Assembly (NCBI GenBank): GCA_014843695.1
Contig: CM026386.1
Span: 14,617,964-14,681,963 of the forward strand
Source: Archivesica marissinica
Taxonomy: Eukaryota; Mollusca; Bivalvia; Venerida; Vesicomyidae
Direction of reading: 5' to 3'
Length of the DNA: 64,000 nt
The notes under the pieces are model-generated. The model saw only the letters and a list, made by a program, of their open reading frames with translations. It was not told where the DNA came from and ran no database searches. Numbering within the stretch: position 1 is the stretch's first letter; each line of letters opens with the position of its first letter. The translations under genes and the position numbers were made by a program. Below are positions 42,901 to 57,900 of the stretch, piece by piece.

Positions 42901-45900
42901 CTAAATGAGTCTTAGCTGACCTAAATGCGCTATACCTGACCTAAATGAGTCTTAGCTGACCTAAATGCGCTATACCTGACCTAAATACCACAACTTGTTG
43001 CCCCCTTCATGTGCTTCACCAACATTATATTCTACGAAATGGATGATTCGAAATCATGATTTTTAACTGTTTTCAAATGAAACTGTATTCCAATTTTGAA
43101 TAAGAGTTCGAACATCTGCCCACAAATGAACTAATATTTGTGAAATAATTATTTTATAAATGACCCCCCCCCCCCCCAAGGCTTTATGTATATTTTATTT
43201 ACAAAATCATTAATAAAGTTCGTAAATGCTGGTTTGCTAAAAAGGAAGAATAAGTTAATCCTTTCATATGAATTATGGTTTCATTTTTCAATTTGATGGA
43301 GAGAAAAAAATGGGATAAAGAAGCTTTAAAGTAATTAGATTGTACTTGTGGAATTTTATTCAAAATTCCACTAGATGCTTACCCTTGTTACCCCTGTAAT
43401 GATAAGAGTTGATGTTTTTGTGGAAGATTTCTTCGATGATTTTGAGCGCTGCGACAGTGCACGTATGGCCGTTTCTGCGACGGATTCGACTCCATTAATG
43501 CATACTACTTCTGCAAGCAAACAAATGCACACTCTAAAACGCATATGGTACACAATCTATCATGCTAGAATGGCAAACGCAAACACTCGTTAGTATTAAC
43601 CACACTTGTAGGGAGGGGATACAAGAAACAGATCAAAGTGATATGGCAAACGCAAACACTCGTTAGTATTAACCACACTTGTAGGGGATACAAGAAACAG
43701 ATCAAAGTGCCAACAAAACTGGGACACCATGTCCATCATGCTCCAAACTAAATGTGATAATACTACGTATGTTAACCCATTCAACACCAAGTAACTGACA
43801 TGGACTGGTGCATGCTATTTTTAGACCAATAAATTAATAAGAAAATTACATTTGGACCAGTTCATTTATCAAAATGGGTAATTATGTCTGAAAATAGTAA
43901 TACTACTGGCAAAAAGTGCAGATCCTGATGAGACGGCTCATTATGAGCCGGCTCATCTGGATCTACACTTTTTGTAAGCCTATTTAGAGGTCTGTACTGT
44001 TGAAATGGTTAATATTGTCAATATGCTAACCTTTCTTGTGAGGTATTGTTATACGAACCGTACACCAACTAACTGCTGTGTAGGCTGAATGTATTTACAT
44101 GTCAAGGTTCATCAGCAAACCATTGTAAGTGTATGTACAAAAAGAAGACAATACAGTAGTTTCGCCACGAAACCGTCGATGTCCTGCTCATTAACCCATT
44201 CAACACCAAGTAACTCACATGGACTGGTCCATGATATTCATAAACCAATAAATGAATCAGAAAATCACATTTGGACAAGTTCATTTATCAAAATGGGTAA
44301 TTATGTCTAAAAATAGTCATATCACTGGCAAAAAGTGCAGATCCTGAAGAGACGGCTCGTCACGAGCCGGCTCATCTGGATCTACACTTTGTGTAAGCCT
44401 ATTTACAGGTCTGTGGTGTTGAAAGGGTTAAGTGTGTTGAATTTCGTTCTGGTACTAGTACATAAGAATCGTGTTTTGTCACACAAAATAACGTGCCTGC
44501 ATATCCGTATGTCACCGTGTATTTGTACTCATAGTAACTATATTTATAAGGATTTCAATTGGACAAGACATTACTGATGCGTACAAACACATAAAAAACT
44601 AGTATAACGAGTGATCAGCATTATTTTTCATCACCAGCCTTCTATATTGTTACTCTCAAATGTTCTAATATTTTCTAATATTCAATTGTTGCTCTCAAAT
44701 GTTCTAATATTCAAATGTTCTAATATTCTAATATTCCAATGTTCTAATATTCAAATGTTTTTGTTCAAATGTTCTAATATTAAAATGTTTCTTTGTTCAA
44801 ATGTTCAAATGTTCTAATGTTTTGAATAATGGTTGCAAGCACAGCACAGCCAATATATACAACTACACTACTGCGGCTGCATATATACAACTACACTACT
44901 GCGGCTGCATATATACAACTACACTACTGCGGCTGCATATATACAACTACACTACTGCGGCTGCATATATACAACTACACTACTGCGGCTGCATATATAC
45001 AACTACACTACTGCGGCTGCATATATACAACTACACTACTGCGGCTGCATATATACAACTACACTACTGCGGCTGCCAATAAGGTCGCATTTGACTTGCC
45101 AGTTACCGTAAGTCATGAACTTTAAATTAGATTTTTGAGATGGTGGCTGCCAAAACTTCTTTAATTCTAAAATTTCTTCGTACATCTCATACTATTGTTT
45201 AAATTCTTTAATAGAAATTCTTGCTATTTAACATTCAACAACGAAAGCATTTTTCTTTTGACTATTTTTGCTTAGAATTTGAGCAATTCTCAACTTGTAT
45301 TTTTTTAATTCAATTTCAGTTTCACTAAGTATTTGTTCGCAAACTAAACAGTGTTTTTTTTTGTATGTTTCTCTCAAAAATAACGGTCCGAAAATAAGAC
45401 AAAACAATAATTTTTTTAACAGGTTCCCTCTATCTGAATTTTTGTCTGCGCCAATTGAAAAATACTGGAGCCAATTTGAAAAAAAAAGAGCCATATAGTT
45501 CATAGATAAATATTTGAAGCCATGTATCTGACAAAACATGTTGCGTCAAAAACAAAATACGAATTAAAAAAAAAGAAGAAAAAGTTGCGCCAAATATTTT
45601 CGCCAATTCACAAAATTTAGTGCCAGTACTTGTTTTTAGTCGCCATTGGTGACCGACAGCGTGAACCCTGAATTTTGATTAATCTGAAATTATTTTGGTT
45701 ATATGACAAATAATGTGTGCCTTTGTTAACATTAAATGACATGACATACACATGACACGGAGCAGGAAGTTACTACACAATCATGGCAATGTTATAATCG
45801 TCTTCTGGTGTCTCCAGATACAGATTGTAAGTATATCTCTGAGTATTACACGAGTACTTACTTTAAATGCTCGTCCATAAGTCGATCTATTTTTACTAGT

Positions 45901-48900
45901 AAAAAAATACATTGAATATGTACGTCCGACTTATGGCTGACATATGCTATCCAGTTATTTGTATAATTCCAGGAAAGTCCAACACTAGACTTGTAGTTAA
46001 CTCATTTCATTCTGGATACCGTTCAAACAGTATTTGCTAAGAACATAGACCCAGATCAGCCGCCATGAAACGTGCCGTCTGATCAGGCTCTGTGCTGTTT
46101 GCTATTCAGATGATCTTGCTAAGACACTTGGCTATGTAGCAAACAACATAGATCCAGATCAGCCGCAGCCTTTAAATGTATCCAGAATGAAATGGGTTAA
46201 ATGAATAAATAAATATGATAGTCTAACCATGAATTTTTGTGTGTTATTTTAAAGTTTATTTAACGTCGCTACCAGCTGGCCATATGAGCGACGGGCAATT
46301 TACATAACATTTCCTGGGCAGGCTCCAGACAATAAAGAGACACAGACTGAGCAGGGCTCGAACCCGTGACCATCAGTGATGATAGGTTATAGTGGTATTT
46401 AAGTTAGCTACCCGTTAACGATTTAACCATGGAGGCTTCCTGTTGTCTATGTGCTCAGGCACCCGTACGAGTGCAATATACTGGCGGATATAGGGTTATA
46501 TTGTACACTAAATGACACAAAATTGTAGTTTAAACATCAATTTAGTCCCAATGTTAGGGGGGGGTTGGTTGCCAATCATGGATGTCGTGATAGTTCGTTC
46601 ACTTCAAATGCGAAAGGCCAGGAGTTCATGCTCAGTTGTAGACTTTATGATTGTTTTCTTTTGTTTTGTTTTTATTTAAGTTTATTTAACGTCGCTACCG
46701 GTTTCCCATTTGAGCGACGGGCAGTTTACCTAACAACACCTTTCCTGGGCAGGCTCCAGAGGTTAACAAGTACTTGGTGCACCAACCTCCTTAAGAAACT
46801 GCCAACTTTTTCATATAAATGAAACACGGTCTGAGCAGGGCTCAAACCCGTGATCATCAGTGATGATATCATAGGTTACAGTGGTATACAAGTCAGCAAC
46901 CTTAACCACTCGACTATGATTGTGCCCTTAACCCATTCAACCCCAAGTAACTGACATGGACTGGTCCATGATATTTTCAGACCAATAAATTAATAAGAAA
47001 ATTACCTTTAGACCAGTTCATTTATCAAAATGGGTAATTTTATCTAAAAATAGTAATAATTATTACTGGCAAAAAAGTGCAGATCCTGATTAGACGGCTC
47101 GTCACGAGCCGGCTCATCTGGATCTACACTTTTCATAAGCCTATTTAGAGGCCTGTGGGGTTGAAAGGGTTAAGGCAAGGCATTTAAATTAAATTCCACA
47201 TCGACCATTCCCTCGCGGCGATGGATTCCATCACAAATGAGGTCTCGAGAGTGATTAAAATAAGTTGTAGGAACTTGTTTCGCAATCGAGCTAAAATAAA
47301 TGTGTGTAAACCAATCATGTAGAAAGTAACAAAAACTATTTTCAGACTGTAAAATTAATAAAGTGAAAGTTTCCATTCAGATCATTCTATAAAAAGCTCC
47401 GTGTTTATTAACCTTTTGCACACTAGCGGCAGATAAAATCACTTTTGCAAACAGCATAGAGCCAGATCAGACGGCACAGAACGTGTCGTCTGATCAGGCT
47501 CTATGCTGTTTGCTATTCGGATAGTGGAGCTAAAAGTGGCTGAATAGTAAACAACATAGATCCTGATTAGACGCGTCGCTACGCCGCGGCTGATCTGGAT
47601 CTATGTTGTTTGCAAATGTGTTTTTATTTACTCAACAGGCAATGGGTTAAGCAAGGACCTGAGCAAAGCAGCCATGTTAATATAATTCCTTCTGATTAAT
47701 ACAGGTTTTATTGTATTATTAGATTAAACCTACACACACCAAACAAACCAATACAACATACTGCCTTTCACAGAGGAGAAAGACACAACTTACAACAAAT
47801 TCATGCTACAATTCACATGTAAATCATGCAATAATTGTAAGTTGTATCTTAGTTTCATTGTTAGACAAACATGTTGTATCAGGTTGCAGAGATATGTGAG
47901 GGGCAGACTGCTATTAAATGAACTGGCTGTTTAACCCTTTCAACACCACAGGCCTCTCAATAGGCTTACAAAAAGTGTAGATCCAGATGAGCCGGCTCAT
48001 GATGAGCCGCCTCATCAGGATCTGCACTTTTTGACAGTAATATTATTTTTTAGATAAAATTACCCATTTTGATAAATGAACTGGTTCAAAGGTAATTTTC
48101 TTATTAATGTATTGGTCTAAAAATATCAGCCCCAGCCCATGTCAGTTACTTGGGGTTGAATGGGTTAATGCACATTTTATTGATTGTTCGAGATATGGGT
48201 TTAAGCTTTGTTTCTTAATTAAATTTCGAAATTAAGACCTTATAACTAATAGAGTAATTTAAAAATAAATACCACTTTATGGTGTAAGGGAGACAACTTA
48301 ATCCATAATTATATTTGTACATCAATTAACAAAGATGAGTATTGTCAATTATACAAATATTTACACAACATAACTTAGTGCGAACTGCACAATCAAGATA
48401 AAGCACAGGTTTTACATGTGTACGGTCTTATATCTTTTACCTAAAAAAATATGCAAGGGTTTTACTTAAAAAAGGGTTGTCCCCCTTACACATAAAGTGC
48501 TATTATGACACATATAACATACTATGTTCCAGTTAGAAAATTCTATTAAGCAGGCACCTGTAAGTGTACTAATCGCTAGTGTTTTACATCATGTTATCTC
48601 CGGTCTGGCTGTGTAATGCATGTTTGATTGACTGTCTGGCTGTGTAATGCATGTTTGATTGACTATCTGGCTGTGTAATACATGTTTGATTGACTGTCTG
48701 GCTGTGTAATACATGTTTGATTGACTGTCTGGCTGTGTAATACATGTTTGATTGACTGTCTGGCTGTGTAATACATGTTTGATTGACTGTCTGGCTGTGT
48801 AATGCATGTTTGATTGACTGTCTGGCTGTGTAATGCATGTTTGATTGACTGTCTGGCTGTGTAATACATGTTTGATTGACTGTCTGGCTGTGTAATGCAT

Positions 48901-51900
48901 GTTTGATTGACTGTCTGGCTGTGTAATGCATGTTTGATTGACTGTCTGGCTGTGTAATGCATGTTTGATTGACTGTCTGGCTGTGTAATGCATGTTTGAT
49001 TGACTGTCTGGCTGTGTAATGCATGTTTGATTGACTGTCTGGCTGTGTAATGCATGTTTGATTGACTGTCTGGCTGTGTAATGCATGTTTGATTGACTGT
49101 ATGGCTGTGTAATACATGTTTGATTGACTGTCTGGCTGTGTAATGCATGTTTGATTGACTGTCTGGCTGTGTAATGCATGTTTGATTGACTGTCTGGCTG
49201 TGTAATGCATGTTTGATTGACTGTCTGGCTGTGTAATGCATGTTTGATTGACTGTCTGGCTGTGTAATGCATGTTTGATTGACTGTCTGGCTGTGTAATG
49301 CATGTTTGATTGACTGTCTGGCTGTGTAATGCATGTTTGATTGACTGTCTGGCTGTGTAATGCATGTTTGATTGACTATCTGGCTGTGTAATACATGTTT
49401 GATTGACTATATGGCTGTGTAATACATGTTTGATTGACTGTCTGGCTGTGTAATGCATGTTTGATTGACTGTCTGGCTGTGTAATGCATGTTTGATTGAC
49501 TGTCTGGCTGTGTAATGCATGTTTGATTGACTATCTGGCTGTGTAATACATGTTTGATTGACTATATGGCTGTGTAATACATGTTTGATTGACTGTCTGG
49601 CTGTGTAATGCATGTTTGATTGACTGTCTGGCTGTGTAATGCATGTTTGATTGACTGTCTGGCTGTGTAATGCATGTTTGATTGACTATCTGGCTGTGTA
49701 ATGCATGTTTGATTGACTGTCTGGCTGTGTAATACATGTTTGATTGACTGTCTGGCTGTGTAATGCATGTTTATTGTGTTGGTGTGTTTTCTGGCTGTGT
49801 AATGCATGTTTGATTGACTTCTGGCTGTGTAATCATGTTTGATTGACTGTCTGGCTGTGTAATACATGTTTGATTGACTGTCTGGCTGTGTAATGCATGT
49901 TTGATTGACTGTCTGGCTGTGTAATGCATGTTTGATTGACTGTCTGGCTGTGTAATGCATGTTTGATTGACTATCTGGCTGTGTAATACATGTTTGATTG
50001 ACTATATGGCTGTGTAATACATGTTTGATTGACTGTCTGGCTGTGTAATGCATGTTTGATTGACTGTCTGGCTGTGTAATGCATGTTTGATTGACTGTCT
50101 GGCTGTGTAATGCATGTTTGATTGACTATCTGGCTGTGTAATGCATGTTTGATTGACTGTCTGGCTGTGTAATACATGTTTGATTGACTATCTGGCTGTG
50201 TAATACATGTTTAATTGACTGTCTGGCTGTGTAATACATGTTTGATTGACTGTCTGGCTGTGTAATGCATGTTTGATTGACTGTCTGGCTGTGTAATACA
50301 TGTTTGATTGACTGTCTGGCTGTGTAATGCATGTTTGATTGACTGTCTGGCTGTGTAATGCATGTTTGATTGACTATCTGGCTGTGTAATGCATGTTTGA
50401 TTGACTATCTGGCTGTGTAATGCATGTTTGATTGACTGTCTGGCTGTGTAATGCATGTTTGATTGACTATCTGGCTGTGTAATGCATGTTTGATTGACTA
50501 TCTGGCTGTGTAATGTATGTTTGATTGACTGTCTGGCTGTGTAATGCATGTTTGATTGACTGTCTGGCTGTGTAATGCATGTTTGATTGACTGTCTGGCT
50601 GTGTAATGCATGTTTGATTGACTGGCTGGCTGTGTAATGCATGTTTGATTGACTGGCTGGCTGTGTAATGCATGTTTGATTGACTATCTGGCTGTGTAAT
50701 GCATGTTTGATTGATTATCTGGCTGTGTAATGCATGTTTGTTTGACTGGCTGGCTGTGTAATGCATGTTTGATTGATTATCTGGCTGTGTAATGCATGTT
50801 TGTTTGACTGGCTGTGTAATGCATGTTTGTTTGACTGGCTGTGTAATGCATGTTTGTTTGACTGGCTGTGTAATGCATGTTTGTTTGACTGACTGTGTAA
50901 TGCATGTTTGTTTGACTGGCTGTGTAATGCATGTTTGTTTGACTGGCTGTGTAATGCATGTTTGTTTGACTGGCTGTGTAATGCATGTTTGTTTGACTGG
51001 CTGTATAATGCATGTTTGATTGACTGTCTACGTCAGTGACTACTACATGTGTTATACATAGAGTTACTCTCCGGTCTGGCTGTGTAATGCATGTTTGTTT
51101 GACTATCTGGCTGTGTAATGCATGTTTGATTGACTATCTGGCTGTGTAATGCATGTTTGTTTGACTATCTGGCTGTGTAATGCATGTTTGATTGACTATC
51201 TGGCTGTGTAATGCATGTTTGTTTGACTATCTGGCTGTGTAATGCATGTTTGATTGACTATCTGGCTGTGTAATGCATGTTTGATTGACTGTCTACGTCA
51301 GTGACTACTACATGTGTTATACATAGAGTTACTCTCCGGTCTGGCTGTGTAATGCATGTTTGTTTGACTATCTGGCTGTGTAATGCATGTTTGATTGACT
51401 GTCTGGCTGTGTAATACATGTTTGATTGACTGTCTGGCTGTGTAATGCATGTTTGTTTGACTATCTGGCTGTGTAATGCATGTTTGATTGACTATCTGGC
51501 TGTGTAATGCATGTTTGATTGATTATCTGGCTGTGTAATGCATGTTTGTTTGACTGGCTGGCTGTGTAATGCATGTTTGATTGATTATCTGGCTGTGTAA
51601 TGCATGTTTGTTTGACTGGCTGTGTAATGCATGTTTGTTTGACTGGCTGTGTAATGCATGTTTGTTTGACTGGCTGTGTAATGCATGTTTGTTTGACTGG
51701 CTGTGTAATGCATGTTTGTTTGACTGGCTGTGTAATGCATGTTTGTTTGACTGGCTGTGTAATGCATGTTTGTTTGACTGGCTGTGTAATGCATGTTTGT
51801 TTGACTGGCTGTGTAATGCATGTTTGTTTGACTGGCTGTATAATGCATGTTTGATTGACTGTCTACGTCAGTGACTACTACATGTGTTATACATAGAGTT

Positions 51901-54900
51901 ACTCTCCGGTCTGGCTGTGTAATGCATGTTTGTTTGACTATCTGGCTGTGTAATGCATGTTTGATTGACTATCTGGCTGTGTAATGCATGTTTGTTTGAC
52001 TATCTGGCTGTGTAATGCATGTTTGATTGACTATCTGGCTGTGTAATGCATGTTTGATTGACTGTCTGGCTGTGTAATGCATGTTTGATTGACTACTAGC
52101 AGACAATCATTATAACCGTGTTGTGGTCATGCTTTAATCTGGGATTCTACGAAGTAAAATTCTTCATGCTTCTATCATGGTGCTTGCGGTATACTCACTG
52201 AAGATGGATGATAAAATGCTGAAAATGTGACAAGTACAACAAATATTTAACATCTCCAAGACACAACTACCGGACAGACATGACTGGTGTACACCACATT
52301 GTGTGCCTCCAAGACACAACTACCGGACAGACATGACTGGTGTACACCACATTGTGTGCCTCCAAGACACAACTACCGGACAGACATGACTGGTGTACAC
52401 CACATTGTGTGCCTCCAAGACACAACTACCGGACAGACATGACTGGTGTACACCACATTGTGTGCCTCCAAGACACAACTACCGGACAGACATGACTGGT
52501 GTACACCACATTGTGTGCCTCCAAGACACAACTACCGGACAGACATGACTGGTGTACACCACATTGTGTGCCTCCAAGACACAACTACCGGACAGACATG
52601 ACTGGTGTACACCACATTGTGTGCCTCCAAGACACAACTACCGGACAGACATGACTGGTGTACACCACATTGTGTGCCTCCAAGACACAACTACCGGACA
52701 GACATGACTGGTGTACACCACATTGTGTGCCTCCAAGACACAACTACCGGACAGACATGACTGGTGTACACCACATTGTGTGCCTCCAAGACACAACTAC
52801 CGGACAGACATGACTGGTGTACACCGTATTGTGTGCCTCCAAGACACAACTACTGAACAGACATGACTGGTGTACACCACAGTGTGTGCCTCCAAGACAC
52901 AACTACCGGACAGACATGACTGGTGTACACCACATTGTGTGCCTCCAAGACCCAACTACCGGACAGACATGACTGGTGTACACCACATTGTGTGCCTCCA
53001 AGACAGACATGACTGGTATACACCACATTGTGTACCTCTAAGATATACATGACTGGTGTACACCGTATTGTGTATTGTGTGCCTCCAAGACAGACATGAC
53101 TGGCATACACCGTATTGTGTGCCTCCAAGACAGACATGACTGGTATACACCACATTGTGTACCTCCAAGACAGACATGACTGGCATACACCGTATTGTGT
53201 ACCTCCAAGACAGACATGACTGGTATACACCACATTGTGTACCTCCAAGACAGACATGACTGGCATACACCGTATTGTGTACCTCCAAGACAGACATGAC
53301 TGGTGTACACCATATGGTGTACCTCCAAGACAGACATGATTGGTGTACACCGTATTGTGTGCCTCCAAGACAGACATGACTGGTGTACACCACATTGTGT
53401 GCCTCCAAGACAGACATGACTGGTATACACCGCATTGTGTGCCTCCAAGACAGACATGACTGGTATACACCACATTGTGTGCCTCCAATACATACATGAC
53501 TGGTGTACACCGTATTGTGTACCTCCAAGACAGACATGACTGGTGTACACCATATTGTGTGCCTCCAAGACAGACATGACTGGTATACACCACATTGTGT
53601 GCCTCCAATACACCACTTAAAGTATTGAGCTACTGTAAATGATGCAATATTTGTGTGATCTATTTCTAGAGACATTTCGGTGTCCCATATTTTCACGACA
53701 TCTTAAATTTGCATGGACACCAAAAAACGTCAGAATCTGGATATGTATACGACTATCAATTACATGTATATTATAACTCAATTTTTAAATGACAAATCCG
53801 TTCTTTTCCGAGTTATGGTGAAAATAAAACTCGTGAAATTAAATAGTGGTTTACATTAGTGAGAAGTAATAGTGTTTGTTTGGGAACTCGGGGAACACTG
53901 CAGATAAATGTTATACGGTAATCATTTCCGTAGTCTGAAGTGAAAATAATAACTAATAAGTTTGTTCATGTCAATAAAAATGATTTTGTGCAGTTTTGTG
54001 ACTAATATTTCTAAACACATGCAGATTATTTCAACAGATATAATTTATGCTAAGAAACTCGTTGTCATACAAGTTGATTTTACGGCATGGTACGAAAGAG
54101 GATTCAAATGTACAACAATCTAGACAGGTCAGAATAAAAAGTAGCACGGACACTGTCCTACGACTACCTTACTATGGATGGACGCATTAAGAAAATACCT
54201 CATAAAATCTAGAAGAGTTTTCATTTATATAGAGAAGATGACCGTCATTGAATTGAAACCGGTTCCCAGGAGCTTTGTAAGTTGGTCAAAAGCTATACAT
54301 ACATTTGACTTATATTAATCTCTTATTGCACCATCTGATCATCAATAAAATGTATATTACCATGGTAACAAAGGCAAACGAAGAAGTTTGCGAGTATACC
54401 CCACAATTCTCTTTGATTCGAGTCTAAACTGGAATTAAGACAGCAAACCCATCACTTTGCCGCCAAAGGTTATAAATAATCCTGCAAAGTCATGTACGTG
54501 CCAAAGTCATGTACGTGCCAAAGTCATGTACGTTCCAAAGTCATGTATGTTCCAAAGTCATGTATGTTCCAAAGTCATGTACGTTCCAAAGTCATGTATG
54601 TTCCAAAGTCATGTACGTTCCAAAGTCATGTACGTTCCAAAGTCATGTACGTTCCAAAGTCATGTACGTTCCAACATCATGTAGTTCCAAAGTCATGTAC
54701 GTTCCAACGTCATGTACGTTCCAAAGTCATGTACGTTCCAACGTCATGTCTGTTCCAAAGTCATGTATGTTCCAAAGTCACATATGTTCCAAAGTCATGT
54801 ACGTTGCAACGTCACATATGTTCCAAAGTCATGTATGTTCCAAAGTCATGTATGTTCCAAAGTCATGTACGTTCCAAAGTCATGTACGTTCCAACGTCAT

Positions 54901-57900
54901 GTACATTCCAACGTCATGTACGTTCCAACGTCATGTATGTTCCAACGTCATGTACGTGCCAACGAGTTCAATCACGAATAAAGCTAGTTAACCCATAACC
55001 TTCCGAATAAACTAGACGGAATGTGCAAACAACATAGATCCAGATCATCCATGGTGTAACGCCACGTCTGATCAGGCATAGATCCAGATGAGCCGTGGCA
55101 TAACGCTGAGTCTGATCAGGCATAGATCCAGATGAGCCGTGGCGTAACGCTGAGTTGATCAGGCATAGATCCAGATGAGCCGTGGCGTAACGCCGAGTCT
55201 GATCAGGCATAGATCCAGATGAGCCGTGGCATAACGCCGAGTCTGATCTGGATCTATGCCTGATCAACTCAGCGTTACGCCACTGATCTGGGTCTATGCT
55301 GTTTGCAAAAGCGACTATAGTTGCTGGTTACGGGTTTACGTGCTTTGCTTAGTCGTGCCATTGATATATCACCGATAGTATTATTCACCAACAGCTAGAT
55401 ATAACAAGCAACTACCTGAAGTTTCTAGATCCGGATTGGAGTTGTTATAGTCAAACGTTCTCTTTTCTATGTAACTAGGGGAACCTACAAGTATAAACAA
55501 TTAATATAAACACGGAAATGCTTTAAATCAAGCAATATCCTGGACAGATGATTTACAAAGCTTCTGGGAACCAATACCCTTGAACAATGAAATCATACTA
55601 TATCTAGATATTTTGTGTAGGTAAATAGTATGTGTGTGAGTGTGTGTTTTACGGGTATTTATCGCCGCAACCGGTTGCCCATATCAGCGATGCCTCCTAA
55701 AGAGATTAGTCATTTTAGATTTTTGGAGGATAGTGCAATGATACAGACAGAGACCCATTCCAGAGTCTCCTCTGATTATTTTACGTGCACGGTGTAAAGC
55801 ACCGACACGTGACCTCGGTTTAAAGTCACACCTGAAAGACTGTTAATTTTATTAGAGTCAGAGTGGGATCGAACCTGCGATCCCTGGATTACCAGTCTAG
55901 CGCGCTACGACTGGACTACAGATCCGTCTGTTAAATAGTGATTTTGTTCTGTAGGATAGTGCAATGATACCGACAGCCCAATTCCACAGGATAATCTCTT
56001 ACGTGTGTAATGTAAGTGTAACATAGATTCTGACGTGGTTCCGAGGTTCGTGGCCCGGCTCCGTGATCGTATAGTGATAATTCAATTGACAACTATTGCA
56101 GAATATAACATTTACTTAGTTATTAATTTAAAATTTAAAAATGCATCGGCCTGCGTACATGAATTAACCAGTTAACAAAACATTTGATTATAACAAGCCA
56201 GTGTTTCCATACAGAATGGCTCTTTTATATACCAAATGACATTCAAATTCTAGTTACACCAGTATGTCCCTGATGAGGAACCGGCTTAAAATAGTTAAAA
56301 TGATGCTTAGTTAACCCATTCAACACCAAGTAACTCACATGGACTGGTCCATGATATTCATAAACCAATAAATGAATCAGAAAATCACATTTGGACAAGT
56401 TCATTTATCAAAATGGGTAATTATGTCTAAAAATAGTCATATCACTGGCAAAAAGTGCAGATCCTGATGAGACGGCTCGTCACGAGCCGGCTCATCTGGA
56501 TCTACACTTTTTGTAAGCCTATTTAGAGGTCTGTGGTGTTGAAAGGGTTAAATGTCAATTCACCCTGCAACCAATCACCCCATCGGCTGACCTGCTGAAC
56601 CATGTGACATATGCATATGATCAGCATATTTTTAATGTTGATTCTATAGCGTTGAGCTATATATATATATATATTTTGGAAACCCCCTCCTAAATACATT
56701 CAAAGTACAACACATGTATATCAAGAGCTAACTCCATCAACGAGAATTTAGTCCTATCAGTCATGGAGTGTAACTCCATCAATGAGAATTTAGTCCTATC
56801 AGTCATGGAGTGTAACTCCATCAATGAGAATTTAGTCCTATCAGTCATGGAGTGTAACTCCATCAATGAGAATTTAGTCCTATCAGTCATGGAGTGTAAA
56901 TCCATCAACGAGAATTTAGTCCTATCAGTCATGGAGTGTAAATCCATCAACGAGAATTTAGTCCTATCAGTCATGGAGTGTAAATCCATCAATGAGAATT
57001 TAGTCCTATCAGTCATGGAGTGTAACTCCATCAATGAGAATTTAGTCCTATCAGTCATGGAGTGTAAATCCATCAATGAGAATTTAGTCCTATCAGTCAT
57101 GGAGTGTAAATCCAGATATACAGTGAAATATACTATATAACAACTGAAATTTTAACTTATCAATAAAGGAAATCAACAAACATGTATATATAATTGTGTA
57201 CATACATGTAGTTGTATGAACACAGGTGACTATATTACATATAGCTCCGACAAGAGACCTTGAGTCCAGCATGCTATCATTGGACTATCCATAGGCTACC
57301 ATACGATACAATAAACTGGAGAATAATTAGGTTACAGGAGAATACATCAGCCCTAGTCATTCATAACTCCAAATTTGAAACCGTAAATTGATTGGTCAAT
57401 TTGGCAGGGCAATGAGTTGGTTAATTATAGATTGATAGGCTGATTGGTTCATTGACAAATCAAGACAGGTAATTGGTTGGTTCATTGACCAATTGGGTTG
57501 GAATTTGATTAGTTCATTGATGAGTATTAAGTCCATTCAGTAACTAAACCAAAAAGGTAATAACTTTTCTTCAAATGAAAAAGATCCTTACATAATTAGA
57601 CAGGTTTTTGTTTTTGTCAGGCTCCGGCGGTTAACCAGTATTTGGTGTACCCACCTCCGTAGGAAACTGACAACGTTTTCATATAAAGAGACATGGTCTG
57701 AATGGAGCTCGAACACGTGACCATCAGTGGTGATAGGTTACAGTGGTATACAATCCAGCGACCTTAACCACTCGACCACGGAGGCGGACATATACCGGTT
57801 GGGCATATCCTAGATATCTAAATGTCCCACTGTGTGTGAACTTTGTCAACTTTTAGACTGTTTGTATAATTCAATATTACAAGTATGCAACATGTTATAA

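Larger units (their letters stand above)
46581..47308 (+). mobile_element. SINE-A interrupted by SINE-I and MITE-D
   Basis: Head GATGTCGTGATAGTTCGTTC, then TTTATGATTGT, [SINE-I], TATGATTGTGCCC, [MITE-D], GGCAAGGCATTTAAATT and the normal tail to GTGTGTAAACC. All three pieces are in family order. Confidence 0.85.

Noticed and set aside
45845..45900. Extra gene B exon ending at TTTAAA|GTAAGTA (minus)
   Set aside because: The donor is good, but the 34-nt segment would enter phase 1 and leave phase 2, breaking the frame between exons 2 and 3; the area also looks like inverted ends of a small element.
48584..50766. Long minus frames reading HALHSQTVNQTCITQPDSQS
   Set aside because: 31-bp array translated through rotating frames, not a protein.
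48600..52095. CRISPR array
   Set aside because: Contiguous identical units without unique spacers, in a eukaryotic intron.
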